Part shown: positions 11,447 to 19,997 of the stretch, in pieces | How the letters are laid out: each line of letters starts with the position of its first letter | How positions within the stretch are numbered: the first letter of the stretch is position 1 | Assembly: GCA_003427395.1 (NCBI GenBank) | Contig: BFEA01000714.1 | Coordinates: 447,491 to 470,546 of the forward strand | Direction: 5' to 3' | Origin: Chara braunii | Taxonomy: Eukaryota; Streptophyta; Charophyceae; Charales; Characeae | Length of the DNA: 23,056 nt | Translations under genes and position numbers: made by a program | The notes under the pieces: generated by a model | The model's input: the letters and a program-made list of their open reading frames with translations, nothing else | Database searches by the model: none | What the model was told of the DNA's origin: nothing

Positions 11447-11541
11447 ATCTTTCCTAGAACAGAACGCGCAGTCATTGTAGCTGCAATGTTCTCCCCAGAT
11501 ACACAAAACAATGACCGGCTGTTGTGTTCGGGTGACGAAGG
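11447..11541. mobile_element. MITE-like inverted-repeat element, copy 1 (diverged)
   Basis: The element is about 95 bp. The left end (AGAACAGAACGCGCAGTCAT, from 11457) and interior match the element at 12905-13003. The right end (GTTGTGTTCGGGTGACGAAG, from 11521) read on the opposite strand matches the tips of both other copies (CACCCGAAnAnAAC). The terminal repeats have diverged from each other. No target-site duplication is clear. Confidence 0.5.
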
Positions 11542-11630
11542 TTACTCCCCTGGTCTTATCTCACGACATCGTTTTCTTCTGTTGCGGATCATCCTGCCCT
11601 CGCCCACCTTCAACTGAGCCTTTCAAATAA

Positions 11631-11660
11631 GTGTGTGTGTGTGTGTGTGTGTGCGTGTGT
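11631..11660 (+). repeat. (GT)n microsatellite
   Basis: GT dinucleotide run with one GC interruption near its end. Confidence 0.95.
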
Positions 11661-11827
11661 CATATTGCACAACCCCGTTATGAAAAGCATGACTGCGCCA
11701 CATCGACTCATCAGGAGGATGAACCCCGACAGTGTGGCCAGAATGCATTTGACTGATGGTCAAATAGATAAGGACCCACCGCGTCGCCCAGACTTCGTGA
11801 GCAGAGAGTTCAGCCCGGGAGCATTTG

Positions 11828-11911
11828 GGAAGATCGCAGACCTAATCGCTCCTGAGTGGAAAATGTCGAGGGGAAGGGGTCTTCGAGGAGCGATTAGGTC
11901 TGCGATCTTCC
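11828..11911. repeat. perfect 26-bp inverted repeat (hairpin, 32-nt loop)
   Basis: The left arm 11828-11853 (starts GGAAGATCGCAGACC) is the exact reverse complement of the right arm 11886-11911. A second, overlapping 10-bp pair (CTGAGTGGAA at 11852-11861 with TTCCACTCAG at 11908-11917) offers an alternative fold. It lies 12 bp before the left tip of the 527-bp element, so it may belong to that element or be a small hairpin insertion of its own. The size resembles small-RNA precursors, but nothing else supports that. Confidence 0.85.
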
Positions 11912-11922
11912 ACTCAGACCTG

Positions 11923-12449
11923 CCGTGTTCACCTGAAAATAACGCCCGGGCTTTGTGTGCGAATATAACGCTCGCCGGGCTTTATATTCGTTTATAACGC
12001 CCGGGCGTTATATTCAGTAAATTCGTGGTAACTTCGGTGAGGTCCCAAAATTTCGGGGGAAGAATAAAAAAATTCTGTAAAAACAATGTGTTGTCCAGGA
12101 TTGGAATGCAACCAAGTTTTGGCTGAGGGTCACTTCAGAATTCCTTATGAATTCTGAAAATCAAATAAAAACGAAAACAAAAGCCCAAATATACCCCTTG
12201 GAAGTCAAAACCCCATTCAACCCGTATACCACCTTCCCCGCCTTTTAAAACCCATGTATGCTACCTCGTCAAGGCACTCTGCCCATGTAACAGTCAAATA
12301 TAACGCCGGGCGTTCTATTCGAATATAACGCCCGGCCCTTTTATTCGAAAGGGCGTTCTATCTGAGAAACAGAGGAGTAAAAACGAAAATCTCATCTTTT
12401 TAGAGTAAGTTGAATATACCGCCTCGGTGTTATTTTCGGGTGAAGACGG
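11923..12449. mobile_element. non-autonomous inverted-repeat element, copy 2 (about 527 bp)
   Basis: The left tip 11923-11950 (CCGTGTTCACCTGAAAATAA...) and right tip 12422-12449 are inverted repeats matching at about 22 of 28 positions. Inside each end are stacked palindromes built on ATAACGCCCGGGCGTTAT (exact 18-bp palindrome at 11994-12011) and related GAATATAACGCC / CGTTCTATTC words at 11961-12020 and 12296-12361. The centre holds a 10-bp stem hairpin at 12134-12158 and no coding frame. No target-site duplication was found. Nested insertion of one family member into another could explain the doubled palindromic ends. Confidence 0.6.
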
Positions 12450-12601
12450 TAGCAGCACATTGTTGTATAGAGGCAAATCCTTGTGCAATGGCATCGACGG
12501 TGCCGTCAAGCGGCTGCTTGGGTAAACCAACCTCGCCGATACCTGTCAAACAATCAACGCGCGGGCAGCATTGCAGCTCTCGTGGACATCAGATATCTTT
12601 C

Positions 12602-12641
12602 GAGTTTCGTGCGTACTGTGTGAGTTTCGTGCGTACTGTGT
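12602..12641 (+). repeat. 20-bp exact tandem duplication
   Basis: GAGTTTCGTGCGTACTGTGT occurs twice back to back (12602-12621 and 12622-12641). Confidence 0.95.
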
Positions 12642-12762
12642 CCTCCAGAAAGCAATGTACCCTCGTTATGAATCTTTTCAAGAATAGTATTGCCTACTCT
12701 GTCCTGCAAAACACAACACTCTCGTTATGAATTTTTCCAAGCATAGTAAGCAGTATGCACGC
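12641..12762 (+). repeat. 61-bp diverged tandem duplication
   Basis: Units of about 61 bp begin at 12641 (TCCTCCAGAAAGCAA) and 12702 (TCCTGCAAAACACAA); both contain CTCGTTATGAATyTTTyCAAG and AnCATAGTA-like words at matching positions. Confidence 0.75.
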
Positions 12763-12904
12763 TGATCATGAATGTGTGTACAGGCTATCTTTTGATCCGA
12801 ATCTAGTCATGATTTGCGTCGTGTCCGGAGAAGGGCGTTTCGCTTTGCCTCTGCACAGCGTGAATTGGTAACTCGTGCGAACTCACGTGACAGATCGTGA
12901 ACTA

Positions 12905-13003
12905 CCCTTCATCCCCCGAATAGAACGTACGGTCATTTTGGCTGCATCTGGACAGAAAGGTGAGCCAAGTACGGCTATATACGTTCTATTCGGGGGAAGA
13001 CGG
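12905..13003. mobile_element. MITE-like inverted-repeat element, copy 3
   Basis: About 99 bp long with a perfect 17-bp inverted repeat: CCCCCGAATAGAACGTA at 12913-12929 and its reverse complement at 12980-12996. Imperfect pairing continues inward (CGGTCATTTTGGCT against the complement of AGCCAAGTACGGCT) and outward to CCGTCTTC-like tips. The tips match those of the 527-bp element and copy 1, so the three are one family. No coding capacity; mobilisation would need a transposase encoded elsewhere. Confidence 0.7.
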
Positions 13004-13560
13004 CCGCAAACATCGGAGGTTTGGTGAATGCAATATAAGTTGCTATAAGGGGTAAGTGGGGGTTGGGTTCACAAGCGATGCACGTGTGCTTGTTTTTTTA
13101 TAAATAGTGCTGTGTCGCGCTGATGCTCGTGTTGGCAAAGGCGGTCAGGTCAGAAGTGGATGGAAGTCGGTAGGGATGTTTGGCAATGAGAAAAACTCCT
13201 TTTGCACTCAGTGGGGGTTTGGAAGGTCGAGGAGAGTGGGTGGTGGAGAGGATCTTTTGTACGCATACTGTCTGCGTTTAGGAGCTCTCGACAAAACATG
13301 TGCAGAATTTGAAACGTTCACTGCGAGGTCGGACGGTCTGGAGCACTTGGATGAGCTGGATACCGTTGTTGGCTGTCAAGCTATTGGATGAGCTGGATGC
13401 CGCAGCCGGCTGTCTAGCCTCTGCGAGTGAATGACAGTTGCACATGGGGGAAGGGGGTCTACGTTAGCGAAGCGCTTCTCATAACTGCAGTTCCCTGGCA
13501 TGGAATGCGATTATGTATGTTGATGTATGTGCCCGATGCCAACGCATCTGAACATGCATG
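13004..13560. other. intergenic, one tandem duplication only
   Basis: The reading frame 13107-13391 (94 codons) has no recognised motif and runs into the 37-bp duplication. No gene is supported. Confidence 0.45.
13347..13420 (+). repeat. 37-bp two-copy tandem duplication
   Basis: Units 13347-13383 and 13384-13420 share TTGGATGAGCTGGAT and GGCTGTC; they differ by several substitutions. Confidence 0.85.
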
Positions 13561-13674
13561 ACTGTGTATGACGGTCAAGTTTCCCTCCCTCGGAACGATC
13601 TATTGATTGCCTTGTTTGGAAACACAGCTGTCGATGGTGCTGATTGTTTCCCGTCTTGCTGCTCCTCTCTGCTG

Positions 13675-13815
13675 TCTTTCTCTCTGCTCTGTCTTTGTCT
13701 CTCTCTCTCTCTCTTTTTCTCTCGCTCTTTCTGTCTGTGTGTGTCTCTCTGTGTATGTCTCTCTGCGTTTGCCTCTCTCTCTCGCTCTGTGTCTGTCTCT
13801 GTGTCTGCCTCAGTT
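13675..13815 (+). repeat. (TC)n / (TGTC)n simple-sequence tract
   Basis: Low-complexity TC and TGTCTC repeat. Reading frames across it on either strand (Ser/Leu/Val-rich on +, Arg/Glu-rich on -) are products of the repeat. Confidence 0.9.
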
Positions 13816-13897
13816 TCTCGCTCGGTTGGCTCCACGACTCAGGGGACGGTTCCTAGCAAAGATGCTGAGGTAATGCTAGGTAAACGTCGAGGTGTGA

Positions 13898-14029
13898 TGG
13901 ATCCCCTTTCAGTTGTTTGGCTGGGTCGCACACAATGAGCATGTAATCGAAAATTGTATTCCGCTGGATCCCCTTTCAGTTGTTTGGCTGGGTCGCACAC
14001 TGAGCATGTAATCGAAAATTGTATTCCGC
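13898..14029 (+). repeat. 67-bp two-copy tandem duplication
   Basis: Unit 1 is 13898-13964 and unit 2 is 13965-14029. They are identical except that unit 2 lacks two A (ACACAATGAG against ACACTGAG), so the duplication looks recent. Confidence 0.95.
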
Positions 14030-14232
14030 ATAAGTTGAACGACTAGTGGTTGAATCACCTATCGCCCGAGTTCTCCTCTTGGGCTGGTATCTTTTGTGGC
14101 ACAAGGAATAGACTGTATTCTTTTCTTTCTCTTTTTTTTGATAGAACGTCGATGACGGGGTGTAGGGGAGGTGCTGATAAGACCCGACGTCTCCTCTACT
14201 ATCCCCGCTTGTTGGACGGCTCCGTTCCATTG

Positions 14233-14256
14233 GTGGGGAGCTGCACCTGCTGGAAA
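14233..14256 (-). repeat. GELHLLETG-type dispersed repeat, copy a
   Basis: The reverse complement of these 24 bases is identical to 17127-17150. The + strand in the phase of 14238 reads RSIGGELHLLENG. See the finding on this family. Confidence 0.75.
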
Positions 14257-14654
14257 ACGGGTGTAGGGTCGCTTTACATCATAACGAGGAGCCAGGTGAC
14301 ATATGCCACTATGTCAAGTTATATAAGACGAGCAGCATTGATTGCCCTCTTTGCAAGGGGATCCACTGCCCATCTATCTCAGAGGTGGACTAATACCAAT
14401 CTTCAACTGCTATCAAAGGTATCATTAACCTCTACTGCACCATCATACCAAAATTCCACCCTGTCCCTGACACGAGGCAGAATTCCAGCCGTTACACCCC
14501 GGCCTTCTGCAAGAGTGAAGCTTCCCCGAGACCCTCCCTACCGGAAGTTACCCTGCAAGCAACTGTTCCGCAGTCCATATCCACGAATCCTGAGAGAAAA
14601 TTATATGCGAGCCCATCCTGACTATATCAGCGGCTCGAATTCAACTCGAGAGTT

Positions 14655-14731
14655 CATTATTAATGCGCATGTCAGGTAATCAGTGTGTCCTCAAGAGATC
14701 ATTATTATGCGCATGTCAGGTAATCAGTGTG
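14655..14731 (+). repeat. 45-bp tandem duplication (second unit partial)
   Basis: ATGCGCATGTCAGGTAATCA with its left flank CATTATT(A) occurs at 14655-14687 and again at 14700-14731, 45 bp apart, differing by one base. Confidence 0.9.
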
Positions 14732-15408
14732 ATTGGAGAGAAAAGCAAAGAATCCCCTATGGCCAAACTACCGATATCATACTGTTGTGATCGCGCAAGG
14801 GAACTTCATGTGCTTCGCTCCCGTACCCCAATAGAGAGCAAATCAACAAACCAACGCTCTTCCTACGTCGAGCTAATTATAAGCACCAGGCCTCCAAAGC
14901 TCCACCTGTTATGTTGCAATTCTATTGTAATACTAGCATCAGGGGTGAAAGGAGAAATCGGCAAATTGTCCTCCACCCATACCCTCCTAATCAACACCCC
15001 AAATCTCTCCGTCCCCTCATCCGAAGCTTCTTGTACCACAGTTGTCCCCACCCTCAGTATTTGTGCCATCGGCCTGGCTTGAAGATGAAACCCTAACAAT
15101 CCCCAGAGCTCTTACCTTTCCAAAGTCACTCGCAACCACCACAGCACCGAACCAGAATGGGGTTCAGGATAACCCACCCCCCTGTATTCAGAACGAGCGA
15201 ATTGGTCCTCTCCTCTCAACGCTCTCCAATTATCCTCCATCTGTTCCTCCACATGTTCCTATTCCTGTCGAGTATTTGCAATACGCGTAGTTGCAACCGT
15301 CTTGTTGCGCGATTCACTCCGTGCTGATGGTTACTCTTGCCCACATCCGCTACCCAGGCGCGTATGCAGCACAGACATCGTACATCTTTTTCCAACAGGC
15401 GGCGTCAT

Positions 15409-15480
15409 GGAAGATCACCCAAAGGAAAACAGGAAAGATCACCCAAAGGAAAACAGAAAAGATCACCCAAAGGAAAACAG
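15409..15480 (+). repeat. 24-bp x 3 minisatellite
   Basis: Three adjacent 24-bp units (15409-15432, 15433-15456, 15457-15480) share AAGATCACCCAAAGGAAAAC and differ only in the first two bases. The period is a multiple of three, so any frame repeats eight residues (DHPKENRK in the frame 15302-15619); that frame is otherwise unrecognised. Confidence 0.95.
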
Positions 15481-15784
15481 AAAACGAAAACAAACAAATA
15501 TCAGGCGGACACCCGGTAAGGATTGCGAAAGAGTGTTGCGTTGTATCGGTTGGCTGGTTGATTGTATCAGGCACCTGGACCACCGCCTGCGTACCAGGAG
15601 TACAGAGGCATTGACATGACCGGAATCGAGGTCGCAGGTCCGAAAGTGAACAAAAAACATGGAGAACTGAGAATATAAGTGGTGTCTGTTTTTGGGGAAA
15701 AACAGCCTTATTGTTGAAGTCCGCAGTTTCCGTGGTGATAGGAGTTGCTAGGGAGTGTTGCCCCTCGTGGACAGCTGCTTTCTA

Positions 15785-15812
15785 TTGGTGGGGAGATGCA
15801 CATAACTGGGTC
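15785..15812 (-). repeat. GELHLLETG-type dispersed repeat, copy b
   Basis: The + strand reads LSIGGEMHITGSSIP, parallel to copy a, and the upstream bases TGGACnGCT also match copy a. Confidence 0.55.
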
Positions 15813-15898
15813 CAGCATCCCATTGAATACAACCAAGGCCTCCACAAATACCGTACAATACCAAGAGCGCCCTGCAGTTGTGTAATCACACATATTCT

Positions 15899-15960
15899 AT
15901 CAAGGCTCATAAAACCACTCTCTAAGATTATCAAGGCTCATAAAACCACTCTCTAAGATT
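15899..15960 (+). repeat. 31-bp exact tandem duplication
   Basis: Units 15899-15929 and 15930-15960 are identical (start ATCAAGGCTCATAAAACC). Confidence 0.95.
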
Positions 15961-16056
15961 TTCTCCGTGATGTTGCGTCCCTACCCCTCCGCCAGAAAAC
16001 CGAGGTATCGGTGTATTTCTCTGTCTCTCTCTTTCCCATGTCCTCTCTCCCCTTCC

Positions 16057-16302
16057 TCATTCCGTATCCTTCTTAATCAATGCAGGCCCCAAGAGTGGGA
16101 GGAGGACGGAACTTTCCACAGCAATTGTAACAGGGGTGCTGGGCCCAGTTTCCTGTGCATGTCGTTCCCAATGCATAAGACCGGAGCCACCGCAGAGCAG
16201 ACCTCCCATCAGACATGGGGTCTTAGTCGTGCCTGATGGTGTGGCATTGCAGCTGGTGTTAGAAGAAAAGACAAGGATTTTAGCTTTCCATCCTCTTCCC
16301 AT
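16057..16302 (-). pseudogene. coding-like fragment with GELHLLETG-type motif, copy g
   Basis: The minus strand reads LMHWERHAQETGPSTPVTI in one frame, parallel to copy d (DGELHVLETGPSV). GGGCCCAGTTTCC at 16141-16153 is shared exactly with copy d. The frame is 81 codons and otherwise unrecognised; read as a relic of the same repeated coding sequence. Confidence 0.35.
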
Positions 16303-16595
16303 TGCCCCTACCGCAGTCCAATCTATCTGAGAGTCGGGTGTGTGCAGTCGATGTGGTCGGGGAGATGAATCATATGATTGGCCATTCCGTCTGAGAATGT
16401 GGAGAGCTGACCGACCTCAGGGAACCCGCAGTCCGACTTTGCATTCCGGAGTCTGAGCTCTGTAACCCATCACGCATCCAGTAGTCATCCAACCAATCAT
16501 TGATTTGAACGATAGTTATCCTGTGGCCTGCTCGCATCAAGGTTACATGCCCCTCCACCACACATGGGGAGATGTGTGCCGTCTCTCTAAAACGA

Positions 16596-16627
16596 GCTGG
16601 AAAAGTAGATCGCTGGAAAAGTAGATT
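16596..16627 (+). repeat. 16-bp two-copy tandem duplication
   Basis: GCTGGAAAAGTAGAT plus one variable base, at 16596-16611 and 16612-16627. Confidence 0.95.
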
Positions 16628-17007
16628 TCTCGAAGAGAGCCCTAGAAAGATGTTAGGAGGGTCAGGAGGTATGGTGACTCTCTGCTGCGTTCACTGTGCA
16701 ATGGGCTGTCTCTCTCTCACAAACACAACACAAACACATGAAGAAAAAGCAGGAAAGAGCTGCCATGGTGGTGCCCTTTCCACCCCTCCCCCTCTCCCAC
16801 CCAATCAAAATGTGTGTTCAATCAAACACTCTCTGTCTCTATCATACACACACGACCGCACACAGGTTGTGGCAAGTCCGATGAAACAGTCTGGCACGAT
16901 AGTGCCTTTCTTTTGTGGAGTCGTAGCGAACATGACGGGGCCTGTCCCACCTTTCTGTCTCATGCCCCCTCTCGCTCTGTATGGCTCCCATGTCATTGAA
17001 GGTGTGT

Positions 17008-17009
<2 letters not shown>
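16628..17009. other. intergenic, nothing recognised
   Basis: The reading frame 16572-17009 (145 codons) starts within the 16-bp duplication area and ends at the TC microsatellite; its translation has no motif I recognise. Not called as a gene. Confidence 0.4.

Positions 17010-17010
<1 letters not shown>

Positions 17011-17101
<91 letters not shown>
17011..17101 (+). repeat. (TC)n microsatellite with inner (TCGC)n
   Basis: About 90 bp of TC dinucleotides interrupted by a (TCGC) block at about 17066-17083. Confidence 0.97.
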
Positions 17102-17126
17102 TCCCGGATCACTAGAGAACCAGATA

Positions 17127-17160
17127 TTTCCAGCAGGTGCAGCTCCCCACGAATAGACTG
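17127..17160 (+). repeat. GELHLLETG-type dispersed repeat, copy c
   Basis: Bases 17127-17150 are the exact reverse complement of copy a. The minus strand reads DQSIRGELHLLEISG. It lies about 300 bp beyond the 3' end of the ABCG pseudogene, in direct orientation with copy d on the other side. Confidence 0.75.
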
Positions 17161-17452
17161 ATCAACTGGAAGACCTATTAGGAGGGGATTCTCATATCAC
17201 CTCTCCTAATAGGAACCCCGGTCTCTTTTCCAAAAGAAAAGAAGAAAAAGGAAAAGAAAGAAAGAACAAGTGTGAAGAACAATAAAAGGAGGATGATGAA
17301 GGCAAGCAGCAGGTGGAGGAGGTAGAGGACAAGTTCATGTGTGTGAACCACATCTCTACCAGGCAGTGCTGATCTGTTAAGTGTCACCAAGCTCAGCGGT
17401 CAACAGCTGAACACAATTGGTCTGTATAGGAGAGTCTCTTGGCAAATGTATC

Positions 17453-19244
17453 TTATCTGCGGCCAGTGTGGAACTTGTATAGAATTATTGTGAAAATGAC
17501 CTGGCATCCGATAGCATATCCGGCTAGAATTGCCATATTCCGACCAACATCAACGTCTGTCATTCCGAAGCGCTCAAGAATCGCCATCGCTTCTGGCGAT
17601 GTTTCTTGGCTGAAGTGCTTGTAAAGAAAACTCTCAAAAGAGTACGAGTGGAACGCCAAGTAGTACCCCCAGATCCAGTACTTTGGAATGGACTTGTGCG
17701 GCACCATGAAGCTTCCCTTCTTTATTGAACAGCGTGCAGTGTTTATACGAGAACGAGCCAACTCATCACTTAACGTGGTCAGCTACGTGTTGGCAAACTT
17801 CCTTGCTGCGCTGCCAGGAATCGTTATGATCGCGCTTGTTTCGTCATTGCTGGTGGTGTATCTTGCAGACATCAACTCTTTTGACTGGTTCCTTGCCAAC
17901 CTGTTTCTCTCACTGGTGGTGTCCGAGTCCATGATGCACGTCATCGGCGCCGCAGTCCCGCATTACATAATTGGCATTGCATTGGGCGCCGGAATCTTCG
18001 GGATGTTCATGCTTTGCGAGCAGAGGCACTATGTCCTGTGGGGTGATGTCATCATTTGTCCGCAAGTACATTGTGCCAACCATGAACGATAGCATGATGT
18101 ACATGAATAGACGCACCCATAAGATGCCTGGATTGCGAATGTTATTGATGGAACTGCGGTAGATGATCACCCAGAACTGCCGCCATGCAGACGGTGCGAT
18201 GGGTTCCAGTGGTTTGGTGGCTTCCATGGTTACTTTGAGTCGATCCTCTTCGATCTGACTCGTGATGGTCGCAGCAGCCGTGCTTGAGGCATAGGCGTTG
18301 ATGAGGGCGGGGATGTCGGCATGGCCTTCGAAGTCGGCATTCACGAGTTCAATGAAGTACTCAGCGGGGTTGGAGTACGTCGGACAGGCATAGTCAGCAG
18401 AGGCGAAGTGGTCGATGCTCGCACTGCACGGCCCAAAATACACAGTCTTTCCTTTACTGAGGATCATCAGATTGGAAAACATGTCAAAGACCAGTGACGA
18501 CGACTGGTGTATGGTGCAAATCACATTCTTTCCTTCCTGACAAAGTTTCGTGATGAAGTTGACGACGTTATAGGTTGCTGATGAATCCAAGCCCGACGTC
18601 GGCTCATCCAGCAACAGGATTGATGGTTCCGACAGCAGTTCGATGGCAATGCTCAGCCGGCGTTTTTGACCACCAGAGATCCCCTTGTGGAAGATGTGGC
18701 CTATCAGCGTGTTTTCACACACGCTTAGGCCCATCTCCTCAACTACAGCCTGCACACGCTCGTGGATCATCGCAGCATTGACAGTACACGGAAGCGAGAG
18801 CTTAGCGGCCATATTCAGTGTCTCACGGACCGTAAATGATCCCAGCAGTGATTCTTCCTGAGCAACTTACCTTGTGACAGCCCGGAAGGTATTGACCCGG
18901 CGCTTCTCACCGTTCAGTTCAATCACCCCCTCGATGCGACCAGAGCTGACCCGATCTGCAAGAATATCCAAGAACGTGGTCTTTCCCGATCCTGATGGAC
19001 CCATAATAGCAGTAAACTCTCCCGGTTGAGACCGGCCTGTGACGTTCTGGAGGATGACCTTCTTGCCATCACGGTTCTCGTTGCTTGCCTTTGTCAGTAC
19101 CGTGAACGTGAGCTTCGACCAGCTCAATGTGCATGGATTCTTCGCGTGGCCAAGTCCTGCCGATTCGGATTCCCCAGTGGTGGTAGCTTCTTCCATGTCC
19201 CCCATGGGATCCTGATAAACTGGGTTTGGAACACGCCAGGGCAT
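17453..19244 (-). pseudogene. ABCG-family (white/brown type) half-transporter, broken by a stop codon and an internal inversion
   Basis: ABCG half-transporters dimerise in membranes to export lipids and other hydrophobic compounds; each has an N-terminal ATPase domain then six membrane helices. Reading on -, residues 1-125 (19244-18870) contain the Walker A GPSGSGKT at 18978-19001. A TAA at 18867-18869 then sits where the family has Tyr before VAQEES (Q-loop). The frame continues intact from 18866 with the signature ISGGQ (18666-18680), Walker B ILLLDE (18603-18620), H-loop TIHQSS (His at 18507-18509) and the first helix, to PLLA at about 18015. The next about 103 residues ([10 protein letters not shown] to GMFMLCE) are encoded on the opposite strand, 17712-18020. 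The C-terminus resumes on - from [12 protein letters not shown] (17710) to TAA at 17453. A repaired reading would be roughly 600 residues, normal for the family. About 15 residues of helix 2 seem absent. No introns are visible. Probably a recent pseudogene, or an assembly error. Confidence 0.88.
17712..18020 (+). pseudogene. inverted membrane-domain segment of the ABCG gene
   Basis: The + strand is open here and reads [14 protein letters not shown], a hallmark of the ABCG membrane domain, followed by hydrophobic helices ([36 protein letters not shown]). It must normally follow DIVPLL and precede [10 protein letters not shown], both of which are on -. The left breakpoint lies within about 17708-17716, next to the palindrome GAAGCTTC; the right one lies within about 18012-18024. 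CATGAA at 17705-17710 and TTCATG at 18006-18011 form a 6-bp inverted microhomology near the junctions. Confidence 0.85.
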
Positions 19245-19386
19245 GATGGGATCCCCCTAAGAAAAACTTTTCAACCCTACAGCAGTTAGGCAAGAGCAAG
19301 GAGGCACAGGACTCAAGAAGAACCCAAAAATGTCCCAACGCCTACCATACAGTCTTATCATCTATGGTGAGAGACACTGGGCCCAG

Positions 19387-19409
19387 TTTCCAGCACGTGC
19401 AGCTCCCCA
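19387..19409 (+). repeat. GELHLLETG-type dispersed repeat, copy d
   Basis: Matches copy c at 22 of 23 bases in the same orientation. The minus strand reads NLLDGELHVLETGPSVSHH. It lies about 140 bp beyond the 5' end of the ABCG pseudogene. Confidence 0.7.
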
Positions 19410-19997
19410 TCAAGAAGATTGGGTCATCTGATGACATGCTGGTGACCCATTACTTGGGTCCACTCACGTCTTCAGTTCCAAAATGCAGTCTTAAGCAGAA
19501 CGCTCAAAAAATGTTGAACGTATACAAGCTGGCTTTAGGATCGGGGGGGTGGTGTGTGGTATGTTCGAGGGAAGCCTGGAATGCATTTTGAAGCTGTTTT
19601 CGTGACTGCGCAAAAGTTGCCCCGCCAAAAAAGAACAAATCAGAACCCAGACCGAATGGGGGAGTGCAGAGTAGAGAATTCAGCGGGAGCATTATGGAGG
19701 TTTTCATAACTTCTGCAGATCTACGTACATAGGGGAAGAGCAGAAGGGTGGGGAAGACAGTGGGGTAGGGAAAGGAGGGAACATAAAACTCCTGATTTAG
19801 AACCACCACTGCTGTGGACCCTACTACTCTGCTGAACCTAAAATTTTCAGCACTTGTACGTATCAAATAGGTGGCCGGTACATTGAAAGTGCAGCCTCAG
19901 TGTTCTTATTTCTTGAAGAAACGTTCCGTGGAGGTGGTCCATCAGGCGGGGATAAGAGCCTGTGACTAATGGGGCCGCTAACTTTCCACCGGCTCCC

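Larger units (their letters stand above)
14181..15290 (+). pseudogene. decayed coding-like stretch, probable transposable-element remnant
   Basis: I do not recognise the product. One frame (codons in phase with 14238) is open from 14181 to a TAA at 14391, then to a TGA at 14619, is broken by several stops, and is open again from 14991 to a TAG at 15288. The first part reads SIGGELHLLENG and later CHYVKLYKTSSIDCPLCKG; the last part is a Pro-rich 99-residue run (PSAWLEDETLTIPRALTFP). The first motif recurs in other degenerate copies up to 20.0 kb, which argues that this frame was once translated. A competing longer frame, 14050-14679 (209 codons), has no recognisable motif. Function unknown; assignment as mobile-element debris is inference. 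Confidence 0.35.

Noticed and set aside
13558-13938. Ser/Leu/Val-rich frame on + and Arg/Glu-rich frame on -
   Set aside because: Both are translations of the TC/TGTC simple repeat.
14050-14679. 209-codon frame
   Set aside because: No motif recognised, and another phase of the same strand carries the motif shared by several repeat copies, so this frame is probably not the translated one.
15088-15096. Telo-box (AAACCCTAA)
   Set aside because: A single nine-base match, not upstream of any recognised gene; chance is likely.
17688-18092. Independent membrane-protein gene on +
   Set aside because: Its core is the inverted part of the ABCG gene; the residues at both ends are antisense of ABCG coding sequence.
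18867-18869. Stop codon reassignment (TAA read as amino acid)
   Set aside because: eL32 ends normally at TAA in the same window and the ABCG copy is damaged in another way, so a nonsense mutation is simpler.
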